Notes under the pieces: model-generated
Told to the model about the DNA's origin: nothing
Seen by the model: the letters and a program-made list of their open reading frames with translations, nothing else
Databases searched by the model: none
NCBI GenBank assembly: GCA_031553655.1
Contig: JAVBLG010000047.1
Location: 1 to 6,764, forward strand
Length of the DNA stretch: 6,764 nucleotides
Direction of reading: 5' to 3'
Source: JAVBLG01 sp031553655
GTDB taxonomy: Bacteria > Desulfobacterota > Desulfovibrionia > Desulfovibrionales > Desulfovibrionaceae
Shown here: positions 1-6,581 of the stretch, in pieces
Position numbering within the stretch: the stretch's first letter is position 1
Layout of the letters: the number at the start of each line of letters is the position of its first letter
Program-made: the position numbers and the translations under genes

Positions 1-5
1 GAGGG

Positions 6-1148
6 ATGGAGGTACGGGGGAAGGGGGAAAACCACTTTTCCCAAAAGTGGTTTTCCCCCTTCCCCCGCGTTCCCCAGATTCCCCGCCATAGCGATGCTTG
101 GCTGGCTGAAAAATGCGCGACGGAACATTGCGTCAATTTGGAGCAATCCGTACGCGCGGAGCAAGGTGCGCGTTTGCGCGCCATGCTGGGTTATGTGCGC
201 CAGAATAGCCTTTTCTACCGAGAACGCCTGCAAAATATTTCTGAAGAAAATTTTCGCCTTGCTGAGTTGCGCAATCTGCCGTTCACCACTTCTGAAGACA
301 TACGCGACTGGAAAAGTTTTTTATGTGTTTCGCAAGACGCGGTGGAGCGCATGGTTACCTTGCAAACTTCAGGCACCAGCGGCCCCCCGAAACGGCTGGC
401 TTTCAGCCGGACTGATCTGGAGGACACCAGGGATTTTTTCCAAGTGGGCATGAGCCAGCTTGTCAGTCCCGGCCAGCGAGTTGTGGCGCTATGGCCTGGC
501 GCGGAACGGCCTAATGGGGTGGGCGCTCTTTTGCGCGAAGCCCTTGGTGAGAGAGGCATACAGGTTTTTGCGGGCAATCCGCAAACTAATGTTTACGACC
601 TTGGCTGCGAACTGGAAAAATACAATCCCCATGTCATTGTTGCCGCGCCCAGGCAATTGGGCACTCTTGTGGAGCTGTTGGAAAATGCTACGCCGGAATT
701 TGGCCATGAGCTGGCTTTGCGTGGCATACTTTCCAGCGCGGAACCGCTTCCGGGTGAGCTGGCTCGTGATTTGGCGGATCGCTTCGGGCTGACGGCTCTG
801 GATCATTACGGCATGACCGAAACTGGCTATGGTGGAGGAGTGGAATGCTCGGCCCACAACGGCTATCACCTGCGTGAGCTGGATGTAATTTTTGAGATTG
901 TGGATATAGAATCGGGGGCCCCGCTGCCTTTTGGACAGGAAGGGGAAGTGGTGATCACCACCATATCACGCGAGGCTATGCCCCTGATACGCTACCGCAC
1001 GGGCGACGTTTCCGCCATGCTTCCCGGCCCTTGTTTTTGCGGCAGCCCCATGCGCCGCCTCGCGCCCGTGAAGGGCCGCATCGTGCGCGAGGGCGGGGAG
1101 TATGACATCAGGAACATACCCAAGGCGGAGGCAAAAAAAGCCTCGTGA
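6..1148 (+). CDS. PaaK-like adenylate-forming enzyme (AMP-binding), short C-terminus, start uncertain
   Basis: This protein of up to 380 residues belongs to the phenylacetate-CoA ligase / coenzyme F390 synthetase branch of the ANL superfamily, which activates a carboxylate with ATP. Visible motifs are the phosphate-binding loop TSGTSGPPK (121-129), HYGMTETGYG (267-276), the ATP-ribose motif YRTGD (330-334), a CFCGSP segment (343-348) like the cysteine cluster of PaaK relatives, and a hinge-like KGRIV (356-360). It stops about 20 residues after the hinge, whereas PaaK proteins run on for roughly another 80, so the lid domain is nearly absent. The ATG at 6 is doubtful: residues 4-21 are encoded by a perfect palindrome, and family-like sequence begins around SDAWLAEK (29-36). 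Other in-frame starts are TTG at 138 and ATG at 183, neither with a clear ribosome site, and the frame is open to the window edge. The substrate cannot be told. It converges on the P-loop gene and is not part of the glutamate operon. Confidence 0.8.
   Translation: MEVRGKGENHFSQKWFSPFPRVPQIPRHSDAWLAEKCATEHCVNLEQSVRAEQGARLRAMLGYVRQNSLFYRERLQNISEENFRLAELRNLPFTTSEDIRDWKSFLCVSQDAVERMVTLQTSGTSGPPKRLAFSRTDLEDTRDFFQVGMSQLVSPGQRVVALWPGAERPNGVGALLREALGERGIQVFAGNPQTNVYDLGCELEKYNPHVIVAAPRQLGTLVELLENATPEFGHELALRGILSSAEPLPGELARDLADRFGLTALDHYGMTETGYGGGVECSAHNGYHLRELDVIFEIVDIESGAPLPFGQEGEVVITTISREAMPLIRYRTGDVSAMLPGPCFCGSPMRRLAPVKGRIVREGGEYDIRNIPKAEAKKAS
15..67. repeat. Perfect 25-bp inverted repeat, 3-nt loop
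   Basis: Bases 15-39 are the exact reverse complement of 43-67, separated by CCC at 40-42. Each arm has G5-AA-G5-AAAA followed by CCACTTTT (or the complement). The core, CCACTTTT-CCC-AAAAGTGG flanked by AAAA and TTTT, has the layout of a bidirectional intrinsic terminator. The perfect pairing is seen directly. A role as terminator of a gene to the left, or as a dispersed palindromic repeat, is inferred. It lies inside the assigned 5' end of the adenylate-forming enzyme gene, which argues that this part may not be translated. Confidence 0.9.
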
Positions 1149-1152
1149 TTGG

Positions 1153-2103
1153 CTAAAATATGGTTTCGGGGCTGTAAGTCAGCGAATTCAGCAGGTCGAT
1201 GCCGGTTTCCTTTTGTTCAAGCAGGCCAATCAGGCAGTAAGTGTCGGTTTTTTCATCGCGGATGAACTGCCTCACGAGTTGGAAATCCTGGGCTTCGGAG
1301 GTATTGCGCACATGCAGGCGGGGACCGGTGCAGTAGACTACTTTGTCTCCGATCATTATGCTGTTTTCATCGTGGTATTGTACCGTGAGATTTTCGGCCA
1401 GGCGTTCGTCGATCCGTTGGGCCAGCTTGGCGAAATCAATCTCCACCTGTTCGTTGAAGCGCAGCAGAAAGCCGTTTTTGATATCCGAGCTGAAAAAGAA
1501 TTTGCGCTCAATGCCAAATTCTTCCGTGAGCAGGCAAATAGTAATATCTTCCACCGTATGGGCCATTTTGCGGTATTTAAGCGACATATGTACCGCGTCG
1601 TAAACGCTCTGCGGCGTGGGGCCGAACATACTGGGCCGAGCCACAATTATTTCTTCGCCAATGCCTACCATGACGTCGGCATGCATTTTCAGGGCAGGGT
1701 AGATCAGATTGAAGTGTTCCACAACAATTCGGCGGTTGTTGGCCATGGCTTTTTGCACGAAACTGACAATTTCATGCATTTGTGTAAAAGCCATTTGAAA
1801 GCGCATATCTATGTGGAATGTGGTGGCGTCGAAAAATTCTTCTTCGAGATCGCGTACCTGCATTATTTTATGCGCGTTCAGCACGTCATCGTTATTTGTA
1901 AGTTCCAGGCCGGGGAACATGCCCCGGATTAAAGATGACTTTCCGGAACCGGCATCGCCGATAATGCCAATGAGCTTGTCGTTAAAGCGCAGGTGCCTAC
2001 GCCCGATTTCCTCGCCCAAAAAAAGAAGGCGTTCTTTGCCGCGAGGGGCGAAATATATGGAATATTTATTGTATTCCTGCAAAGGGCTGCGAAGGTCGGG
2101 CAT
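1153..2103 (-). CDS. P-loop NTPase with C-terminal tRNA-synthetase SAD-like segment
   Basis: This 316-residue soluble protein has a clear Walker A motif, GDAGSGKS (49-56), after a hydrophobic strand (LIGII, 44-48). A candidate strand and acidic residue is RRIVVEHF (124-131). Near the C-terminus the segment YCTGPRLHVRNTSEAQDF (257-274) resembles the CGGTHVxxTGEIG motif of the second additional domain (tRNA_SAD) of alanyl/threonyl-tRNA synthetases, but with C-x5-H spacing and no visible HxxxH partner, so a working zinc editing site is doubtful. From memory, similar proteins are annotated as 'alanine-tRNA synthetase second additional domain-containing protein'; I could not verify this. The ATG is supported by AGAGG at 2112-2116, 8 nt upstream. 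It lies 167 nt downstream of mal on the same strand, so it may be the last gene of the operon or separately transcribed. No signal peptide or membrane segment is seen. Function unknown; it may bind or phosphorylate a small molecule or assist the B12 enzyme. Confidence 0.6.
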   Translation of the reverse strand: MPDLRSPLQEYNKYSIYFAPRGKERLLFLGEEIGRRHLRFNDKLIGIIGDAGSGKSSLIRGMFPGLELTNNDDVLNAHKIMQVRDLEEEFFDATTFHIDMRFQMAFTQMHEIVSFVQKAMANNRRIVVEHFNLIYPALKMHADVMVGIGEEIIVARPSMFGPTPQSVYDAVHMSLKYRKMAHTVEDITICLLTEEFGIERKFFFSSDIKNGFLLRFNEQVEIDFAKLAQRIDERLAENLTVQYHDENSIMIGDKVVYCTGPRLHVRNTSEAQDFQLVRQFIRDEKTDTYCLIGLLEQKETGIDLLNSLTYSPETIF

Positions 2104-2187
2104 GGGGGGAACCTCTTTGAATATATAAATTTGTAAACGGGGAGAGCGTAGGCAAGGACTTCGTCAAACATTTTTTTTTGCTCAAAT

Positions 2188-2210
2188 TGAGTACAGTAAG
2201 AGTACACTCA
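2188..2210. promoter_or_regulatory. Candidate operator or hairpin between mal and the P-loop gene
   Basis: In the 167-nt spacer, TGAGT (2188-2192) is mirrored by ACTCA (2206-2210), and GAGTACA is repeated directly at 2189-2195 and 2200-2206, 11 bp apart (about one helical turn). Such an arrangement can be a protein-binding site or a weak RNA hairpin. The spacer also has a run of nine T (2171-2179) and the small palindrome TTACTGTAA (2259-2267). I find no convincing -35/-10 pair or intrinsic terminator here, so this is only a suggestive site. Confidence 0.25.
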
Positions 2211-2270
2211 TTTAGCAAAAAAGCCGTTTTACTCGTCCTTGCCCGCGAACATCTTTGTTTACTGTAAGCT

Positions 2271-3512
2271 TTAAATGATATCTTTCAAGGCCAGAATGCG
2301 CTGCATTTCGTTATACACCAACATGTAACCTTCATCAACGCCCATGCCCGGCTTGGCCAAAATCTGGTCGGGTGAGGTGCCCATGGCTATGTTGGCGCAT
2401 ACTTCGGCGGATCTGTTGGTTTCATTGCAGGTGCCGCCAAGGTAAGCGCCCATGCCGTGCTTTTTGCAATACAGTACCGCTTCAATGCTGTTATTCACGC
2501 CGCCGAGGTCGGGTGTTTTTATTTGCGCCATGTGCCCGGCTTTGGCCTGGGTGAAGTCGCGCACGTCTTCAAAAGTGTTGCACCATTCGTCGGCTACGAT
2601 TTCGACATTGATGCCCTTTTTGTCCACAAGTTCACGTATTACTTTAAGACCGTCAATTTGCGCGTCTTTGCTGCCCATGTCCACTGGGCCTTCAATGCGC
2701 AGCTTCAGGCTTCCGGCAGTTTTTTCCAGGGTGCCCAAGTAGTCGGAAATGACTTCGAACTGATTGTCGAAAGCCAGGCCCAGAGTGCCGTAAACGTCGA
2801 TGTGCAGAATGGGCTTGTAGCCGGGGTAGGGAGCGAGCTGGGTTGAGCGCTTTACCAGCCACTCAATATATTCCCTCAACTTTTCCCCCTTGAGGCCCAA
2901 TTTTTCCGGCACGTTGTTGAACAGGCCGTGGGGCAGAACTTCCGCGCCTTTCATGATCATTTTGTCGGCATTGTTGTAGCGGTCGTCGCCGGACTGGGTG
3001 AAGATGGGAATCAGCTTGTCGGCAATGGTCGAATCGTATTCATTGGCCACAACCTTGGCCATGATCGTACCCTTGCTTTTGGCCACTGCATCCAGGCAGG
3101 CCTGGGTTACGCCATAGCGGATGGCTGTGTGGTAAGGCTTGCCGTTGGCAGTGATTTTGCTGTCCACCAAAGCGGCCATTTCCTTAAACGAACTCACTTC
3201 TTTGCCCTTATACAGCGGGGCGATTTCCTTTTCAATTACGGGAATGAAGTCTTTGGCCAGGAAGAGCGGATCGCGCCCGCCCGCGCCGGAATACTGAACC
3301 GCGGCGCAGTCGCCGTGGGCCACGGCTCCGTTTTCTAGCACAAACAGTACGGAAATGGCTTCTCCGGCCTGACGCACGGCGGTGAAACCGGGCGTTACGG
3401 GGTTGCCGATATAAAAAGCGCCATCATTTTTAGCGCCTTTTTTGATGGCCAACTGATCGTCAAAGAAAAAACCTGTTTTACACGGTGCGCAAACCACATC
3501 GATAATTTTCAT
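2271..3512 (-). CDS. mal: Methylaspartate ammonia-lyase (EC 4.3.1.2)
   Basis: This is a complete 413-residue enzyme, the same length as the Clostridium tetanomorphum protein. It deaminates (2S,3S)-3-methylaspartate to mesaconate and ammonia, the second step of the methylaspartate pathway of glutamate fermentation. It is an enolase-superfamily member with an N-terminal capping domain and a C-terminal TIM barrel. Residues matching known active-site positions, all shifted by +1 from my recollection of the clostridial numbering, are the Mg2+ ligands D239 (HIDVYG), E274 (RIEGP) and D308 (ADEW), the catalytic base K332 (QIKTPD), H195, Q173, and T361-C362 (GGTCNET). The ATG at 3512 has an AGAGGA ribosome site at 3518-3523, 5 nt away. 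Its substrate is made by the glutamate mutase encoded just upstream on the same strand. A 177-nt spacer holding a long foldback element separates it from glmE, so its expression may be partly uncoupled. Identification is very secure. Confidence 0.98.
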   Translation of the reverse strand: MKIIDVVCAPCKTGFFFDDQLAIKKGAKNDGAFYIGNPVTPGFTAVRQAGEAISVLFVLENGAVAHGDCAAVQYSGAGGRDPLFLAKDFIPVIEKEIAPLYKGKEVSSFKEMAALVDSKITANGKPYHTAIRYGVTQACLDAVAKSKGTIMAKVVANEYDSTIADKLIPIFTQSGDDRYNNADKMIMKGAEVLPHGLFNNVPEKLGLKGEKLREYIEWLVKRSTQLAPYPGYKPILHIDVYGTLGLAFDNQFEVISDYLGTLEKTAGSLKLRIEGPVDMGSKDAQIDGLKVIRELVDKKGINVEIVADEWCNTFEDVRDFTQAKAGHMAQIKTPDLGGVNNSIEAVLYCKKHGMGAYLGGTCNETNRSAEVCANIAMGTSPDQILAKPGMGVDEGYMLVYNEMQRILALKDII

Positions 3513-3531
3513 AAAATTCCTCTGCTGTTCT

Positions 3532-3565
3532 TATGTAAATTAAAAACAACTCATTTTATTACATA
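3532..3565. promoter_or_regulatory. AT-rich leader of mal with TATGTAA/TTACATA inverted repeat
   Basis: TATGTAA (3532-3538) is mirrored by TTACATA (3559-3565), with 20 AT-rich bases between. It sits just upstream of the mal ribosome site, where a promoter or operator for mal would be expected. No hexamer pair close to the sigma-70 consensus is evident, so the role is a guess based on position and composition. Confidence 0.25.
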
Positions 3566-3568
3566 GCA

Positions 3569-3691
3569 AGTAGCGGTTCAGTTTGCCGTCAGACAAGGAA
3601 GACAAGCTTTTACGAGCGAGTGCACTCTTTGGTGCTCGCAGCGAGAAAAAGCGCAGTCTGACGAAGTATCACGGCAAACTGGGCCGCTACT
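3569..3691. repeat. 123-nt foldback element with 21-bp terminal inverted repeats (REP/MITE-like)
   Basis: Bases 3569-3589 match the reverse complement of 3671-3691 at 19 of 21 positions; the two mismatches become U-G wobbles in plus-strand RNA. Inside these arms CAGAC (3590-3594) pairs with GTCTG (3656-3660), GCTTTT (3606-3611) with AAAAGC (3647-3652), and GCGAG..CAC (3616-3625) with GTGCTCGC (3632-3639) around a TCTTTG loop. The whole stretch can therefore form one long interrupted hairpin. It fills most of the glmE-mal spacer and its last two bases overlap the glmE stop codon. No target-site duplication and no coding potential are evident. It may be a dispersed palindromic repeat or small non-autonomous element. 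In the operon transcript it could act in termination, processing or mRNA stability. The pairing is seen; the role is inferred. Confidence 0.7.
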
Positions 3692-5150
3692 ATTTAATTC
3701 CTTCGGGGCGACCAACGAGGAACCCCTTGCCAACCGCATACACGTCATCAACTATCATCTGGAAGTTTACGGCCCGTTTTTCCTTTTTGGAACGTTCTTC
3801 CAGCCTTTCGCGATGGAAGGCCTTGAGGTCGTCGGAAAGCGGCAGGTTGCCCATTTCAATAAAGCGGATGGCCCCGTTATTGTCGCGGGCGGGCATGGCC
3901 TTGCCCAAGTTGCAGCGGCTGGGCGCGAAAGGCACGTCAATAACCCCGGCCTTGAACGCGGCCACCGCGCCAAGAGCGAAGTCTCCCTTGCCCAGTTCTT
4001 CTACTTTTTTGAGGATACATTCGGTTTCTTCTTCAATGATGCGGCTTTCGGCAACGACATCCTGGTTTTCAACCATGCTCTGATCGCGCAGCATGGAGGT
4101 TATCTGTTTGGAAGCGCGCAGACCGGCGGCATTGGCTTCCATGGTGGGTACGCCCATGGCTTCGTGCGGGGTTTTCACAATTACCTTGGTGGCCTTGGCC
4201 AGCACGGCGGTTGCCGCGCCCCAGCCGATTACGCCAAAAGCTCTGGCTTCGTCCTGCGGAAACCCCCCCATCCATTCGTGGAACACGGTAGTGAGCTTTA
4301 CGTCGGAAAAGCCGAAGCGGTCAAAATAGCGGCGGGCCATGATTTTGAGCGAGCGTATGGCGGCCACGTCTTGCACCAGGTTGCCACACTGGCCGTAGCC
4401 CAGGGTGAGGTCTTTAACGCCCTGCGTGGCGGCGAGCAAGCCTTCGATTATGGCTACGGCATTGGATATGCAAGGCGGAACCAGAGTTCCGGTGAGTGGG
4501 CCGAAAGGCTCGCGGTTGATGGAAATGCCCGCTTCTTCATAAATGCCTATAAGCCTGTCGGTGTATTGCCAATGGGCAATGGTATTTTCCAGAGCGTGAT
4601 TTTTGGAGTAGGGGATATTGTAGGAAATGGCCCCGCCTTCATAGGAAGTGAAACCGCCGGCCATGGTAATTTCTGTAAGCAGACGGGCGTCGGGGGTGCC
4701 GTGGCGCACCTGCACTGGTTTTTGCAAGGCCGAGGTTACTTCACGGCAGATGCGTACTCCGAGGTTGACCGCCGGAAAGCCGTTGAGCATGGAGCGACCA
4801 CTTTCGCGGCTTTTTTGAATACCCACTTCCGCTTCCTGATAGCGATTTAAGCGGGTGTAGCTGTCAATGGTACTGGGCAGAAGATCGGCTTCACCGGCTG
4901 TTTCAAGATGCCGCAAAAGCTTGATGTGTTCTTCGGGCAGGGCCACACCGGCGCGGGGTTGGGTGAGGGTTACGCCTTCCGCGTCGGCCTTTTGCAGTTT
5001 TTCCACAAAGCGTTTTTCTTTGGCAATGCTTTTTTGATAGGCAAAGGCTTCTTCCAGATTCAGATCCTTGCCCGTAGGCCATTGTGTCAGCACTTCCTTA
5101 CGCTGGGCGTGGAATTCGTCTTCAGACAGTTTACGGTTTTTTATTTCCAT
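3690..5150 (-). CDS. glmE: Glutamate mutase (methylaspartate mutase) epsilon subunit (EC 5.4.99.1)
   Basis: This 486-residue catalytic TIM-barrel subunit of adenosylcobalamin-dependent glutamate mutase (also mutE) pairs with the B12-binding sigma subunit to convert L-glutamate reversibly to (2S,3S)-3-methylaspartate by a radical carbon-skeleton rearrangement. The length matches the roughly 483-residue clostridial enzyme. The 'arginine claw' that holds the substrate carboxylates is present at R66 (TQPR), R100 (SYTR) and R149 (QVRH), as are substrate contacts E171, Y177 and Y181, and the coenzyme-adenosyl contacts N123, K326 and E330. All fall at the same numbers I recall for the Clostridium cochlearium protein. 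The ATG at 5150 has a strong GGAGG site at 5157-5161, 6 nt upstream. It follows glmL by 39 nt in the same operon. The stop codon TAG (3690-3692) overlaps the end of the foldback element. Nothing suggests loss of activity. Confidence 0.98.
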   Translation of the reverse strand: MEIKNRKLSEDEFHAQRKEVLTQWPTGKDLNLEEAFAYQKSIAKEKRFVEKLQKADAEGVTLTQPRAGVALPEEHIKLLRHLETAGEADLLPSTIDSYTRLNRYQEAEVGIQKSRESGRSMLNGFPAVNLGVRICREVTSALQKPVQVRHGTPDARLLTEITMAGGFTSYEGGAISYNIPYSKNHALENTIAHWQYTDRLIGIYEEAGISINREPFGPLTGTLVPPCISNAVAIIEGLLAATQGVKDLTLGYGQCGNLVQDVAAIRSLKIMARRYFDRFGFSDVKLTTVFHEWMGGFPQDEARAFGVIGWGAATAVLAKATKVIVKTPHEAMGVPTMEANAAGLRASKQITSMLRDQSMVENQDVVAESRIIEEETECILKKVEELGKGDFALGAVAAFKAGVIDVPFAPSRCNLGKAMPARDNNGAIRFIEMGNLPLSDDLKAFHRERLEERSKKEKRAVNFQMIVDDVYAVGKGFLVGRPEGIK

Positions 5151-5156
5151 GTTCCC

Positions 5157-5161
5157 CCTCC
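5157..5161 (-). promoter_or_regulatory. Strong ribosome binding site of glmE
   Basis: On the minus strand GGAGG, extended by further G residues, lies 6 nt before the glmE ATG in the 39-nt glmL-glmE spacer. It is the strongest Shine-Dalgarno match of the complete minus-strand genes here, fitting a catalytic subunit made in larger amounts than GlmL. The expression inference is untested. Confidence 0.7.
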
Positions 5162-5189
5162 GGGAGTGGCATTACTGATGCATTTAATT

Positions 5190-6578
5190 TTATAGTGATG
5201 ATATTTCTTGCTTCATAATAGATAGCGCCAGTTCCGGGTCAACCTGGCCGAGTAGGCCCATGGCGCTGAAAATGTATCGTTTGTCCAACATATATGAAGG
5301 CGATTGCGGCAACATGCGCCCCATGGCTGTTGTGCGCGGCGTGGCCGCCGCTCCGGACAGGATTGCAGCCGGGTTTTCGCTGTTTTTCAAAACGCCGCCC
5401 ACGCCGATAACATTCAAAGTGGCGGACATGTCCTTGCCGGTAAGCACGAAGATTTCGCCCATGGGGCTGTACGCGCTTTCCATCACCCCACAGTGACGCC
5501 GCACGGCCTCGGCTATGCCCCAATGGGCAAGAGACTCTTCAATGCGTCGTTCCCTGGAGCTATCCGGGGATATTGTTTCGGGGCTGGCGGAACACCGTGA
5601 CACCCAGTTTTCCACTTCTTCTGGGCTTGCCCCGGCTGTGGCGGCCACGTTTTCCACGCCCACAGCCTCCAGAAGAAAGGACAAGCTGTAACGCATGCCG
5701 AGGTCGCCCTCGACAGTGCGCTTGGCATAAGGTTCGGGCAGCCCTTTCAGCATCACGTTTTCCATGGTCGACTCGCCCTTGGACATGGAATAGATGTCGG
5801 TTGTGGCACCGCCCATGTCCACGGCCAAAAACTCTCCAATGCCCGGAGAGCTTTTAAGCCCGAGACTCAAAAGCTCGCAGCCCTTCAGAACGGCCAGCGG
5901 AGTGGGAATGATGGGGTATTCCGTCATTTCCTGCGCCTTGGAAAGCCCCTTGGCGTCGATTATCCGCTCGATGAAAATGTCCCGGATGCATTTTTGCGCC
6001 GGTTCAATATTCAATTTGCCGAAGGTGGGCATCACATTCTGAGTGATAATGTGGCGTTTGCTCGAAGCTTGCAGAATCTCCCGCACTTCGCGATCGGCGC
6101 TTTTGTTGCCCGCCGAAATAATGGCGAAATTGCGGTCCACTTCCGCGAGATGCCGCGCATTGGCAATGATTACGTCTTGGTTTCCGCCGTCGGTGCCGCC
6201 GCAAAGCAGCACAATGTCGGGGTTGATCTCACCTATTTCCCGTTGTTCGTCGCCGGAAATTTCGTAGGCATAGGTTTTTATCACCTTGGCCCCGGCCCCT
6301 TCGGCGGCCATTTTCGCGGCCTTTGCCGTAAGTTCCGGCACCAGGCCCACGGCCACCATGGCCAGCCCGCCGGCGGCGCTGCTGCAACAGAGGAGCTTGT
6401 CGTATTTAAACTCGCCTATTTGCGCGTGCAGTTCGCCAAGGGCTTCGGCAAAACCTTTCATTACATCGGTGCTGATGGTGGTAAAGGCATTAGCCGTTCC
6501 CAAAATCACGCCCGCATTGCCGTCAATGGCAGTAACCTTGGTAAAGGTGCTGCCGAAATCAACCGCGAGATAGCGCAT
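5190..6578 (-). CDS. glmL: GlmL/MutL ASKHA-family ATPase of the glutamate mutase operon
   Basis: This 462-residue protein is the MutL protein (unrelated to DNA mismatch repair MutL) that lies between the two mutase subunit genes in glutamate-fermenting anaerobes. It has the actin/Hsp70/hexokinase fold: phosphate-1 motif AVDFGSTFTK (5-14), phosphate-2 motif VDMGGATTD (253-261), and a glycine-rich IGVGGVLKNS (391-400) suited to the adenosine site. LLCGGTDGGNQD (124-135) is another glycine-rich loop. It is usually regarded as a chaperone or reactivating factor for the B12 enzyme and is not needed for the GlmES reaction in vitro; its exact role is not established. The ATG at 6578 follows the glmS stop by 3 nt, and its ribosome site GGAGCG (6585-6590) lies within the last two codons of glmS, pointing to translational coupling. 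It is complete and without obvious damage. Confidence 0.95.
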   Translation of the reverse strand: MRYLAVDFGSTFTKVTAIDGNAGVILGTANAFTTISTDVMKGFAEALGELHAQIGEFKYDKLLCCSSAAGGLAMVAVGLVPELTAKAAKMAAEGAGAKVIKTYAYEISGDEQREIGEINPDIVLLCGGTDGGNQDVIIANARHLAEVDRNFAIISAGNKSADREVREILQASSKRHIITQNVMPTFGKLNIEPAQKCIRDIFIERIIDAKGLSKAQEMTEYPIIPTPLAVLKGCELLSLGLKSSPGIGEFLAVDMGGATTDIYSMSKGESTMENVMLKGLPEPYAKRTVEGDLGMRYSLSFLLEAVGVENVAATAGASPEEVENWVSRCSASPETISPDSSRERRIEESLAHWGIAEAVRRHCGVMESAYSPMGEIFVLTGKDMSATLNVIGVGGVLKNSENPAAILSGAAATPRTTAMGRMLPQSPSYMLDKRYIFSAMGLLGQVDPELALSIMKQEISSL

Positions 6579-6581
6579 AAC

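Noticed and set aside
1139..1154. Intrinsic terminator of the minus-strand operon (AGCC/GGCT stem plus T7)
   Set aside because: The stem is only 4 bp with an 8-nt loop, too weak to call despite the T run.
1102..1932. Plus-strand open frame of 276 codons opposite the P-loop gene
   Set aside because: It lies antisense to a gene with a clear Walker A motif and ribosome site; its translation has no recognisable motif and it overlaps the end of the PaaK-like gene.
2139..2167. Possible sigma-70 promoter for the P-loop gene with TTGACG (complement of 2162-2167) as -35
   Set aside because: The bases 17 nt downstream read CTCCCC, nothing like a -10 hexamer, and the later TATATT is too far away.
3595..3655. 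Possible tRNA or small structured RNA gene inside the foldback element
   Set aside because: Pairing is a single nested hairpin, with no cloverleaf, T-loop sequence or CCA-like end.
3583..4083. Plus-strand open frame beginning in the foldback element and running into glmE antisense
   Set aside because: Composition is typical of a shadow frame (Ser/Arg-rich), there is no ribosome site, and most of it is the complement of the glmE 3' end.
3813..4850. Plus-strand open frame of 345 codons opposite glmE
   Set aside because: It is entirely antisense to glmE, whose active-site residues are all present. The glycine/histidine-rich translation is typical of a shadow frame.
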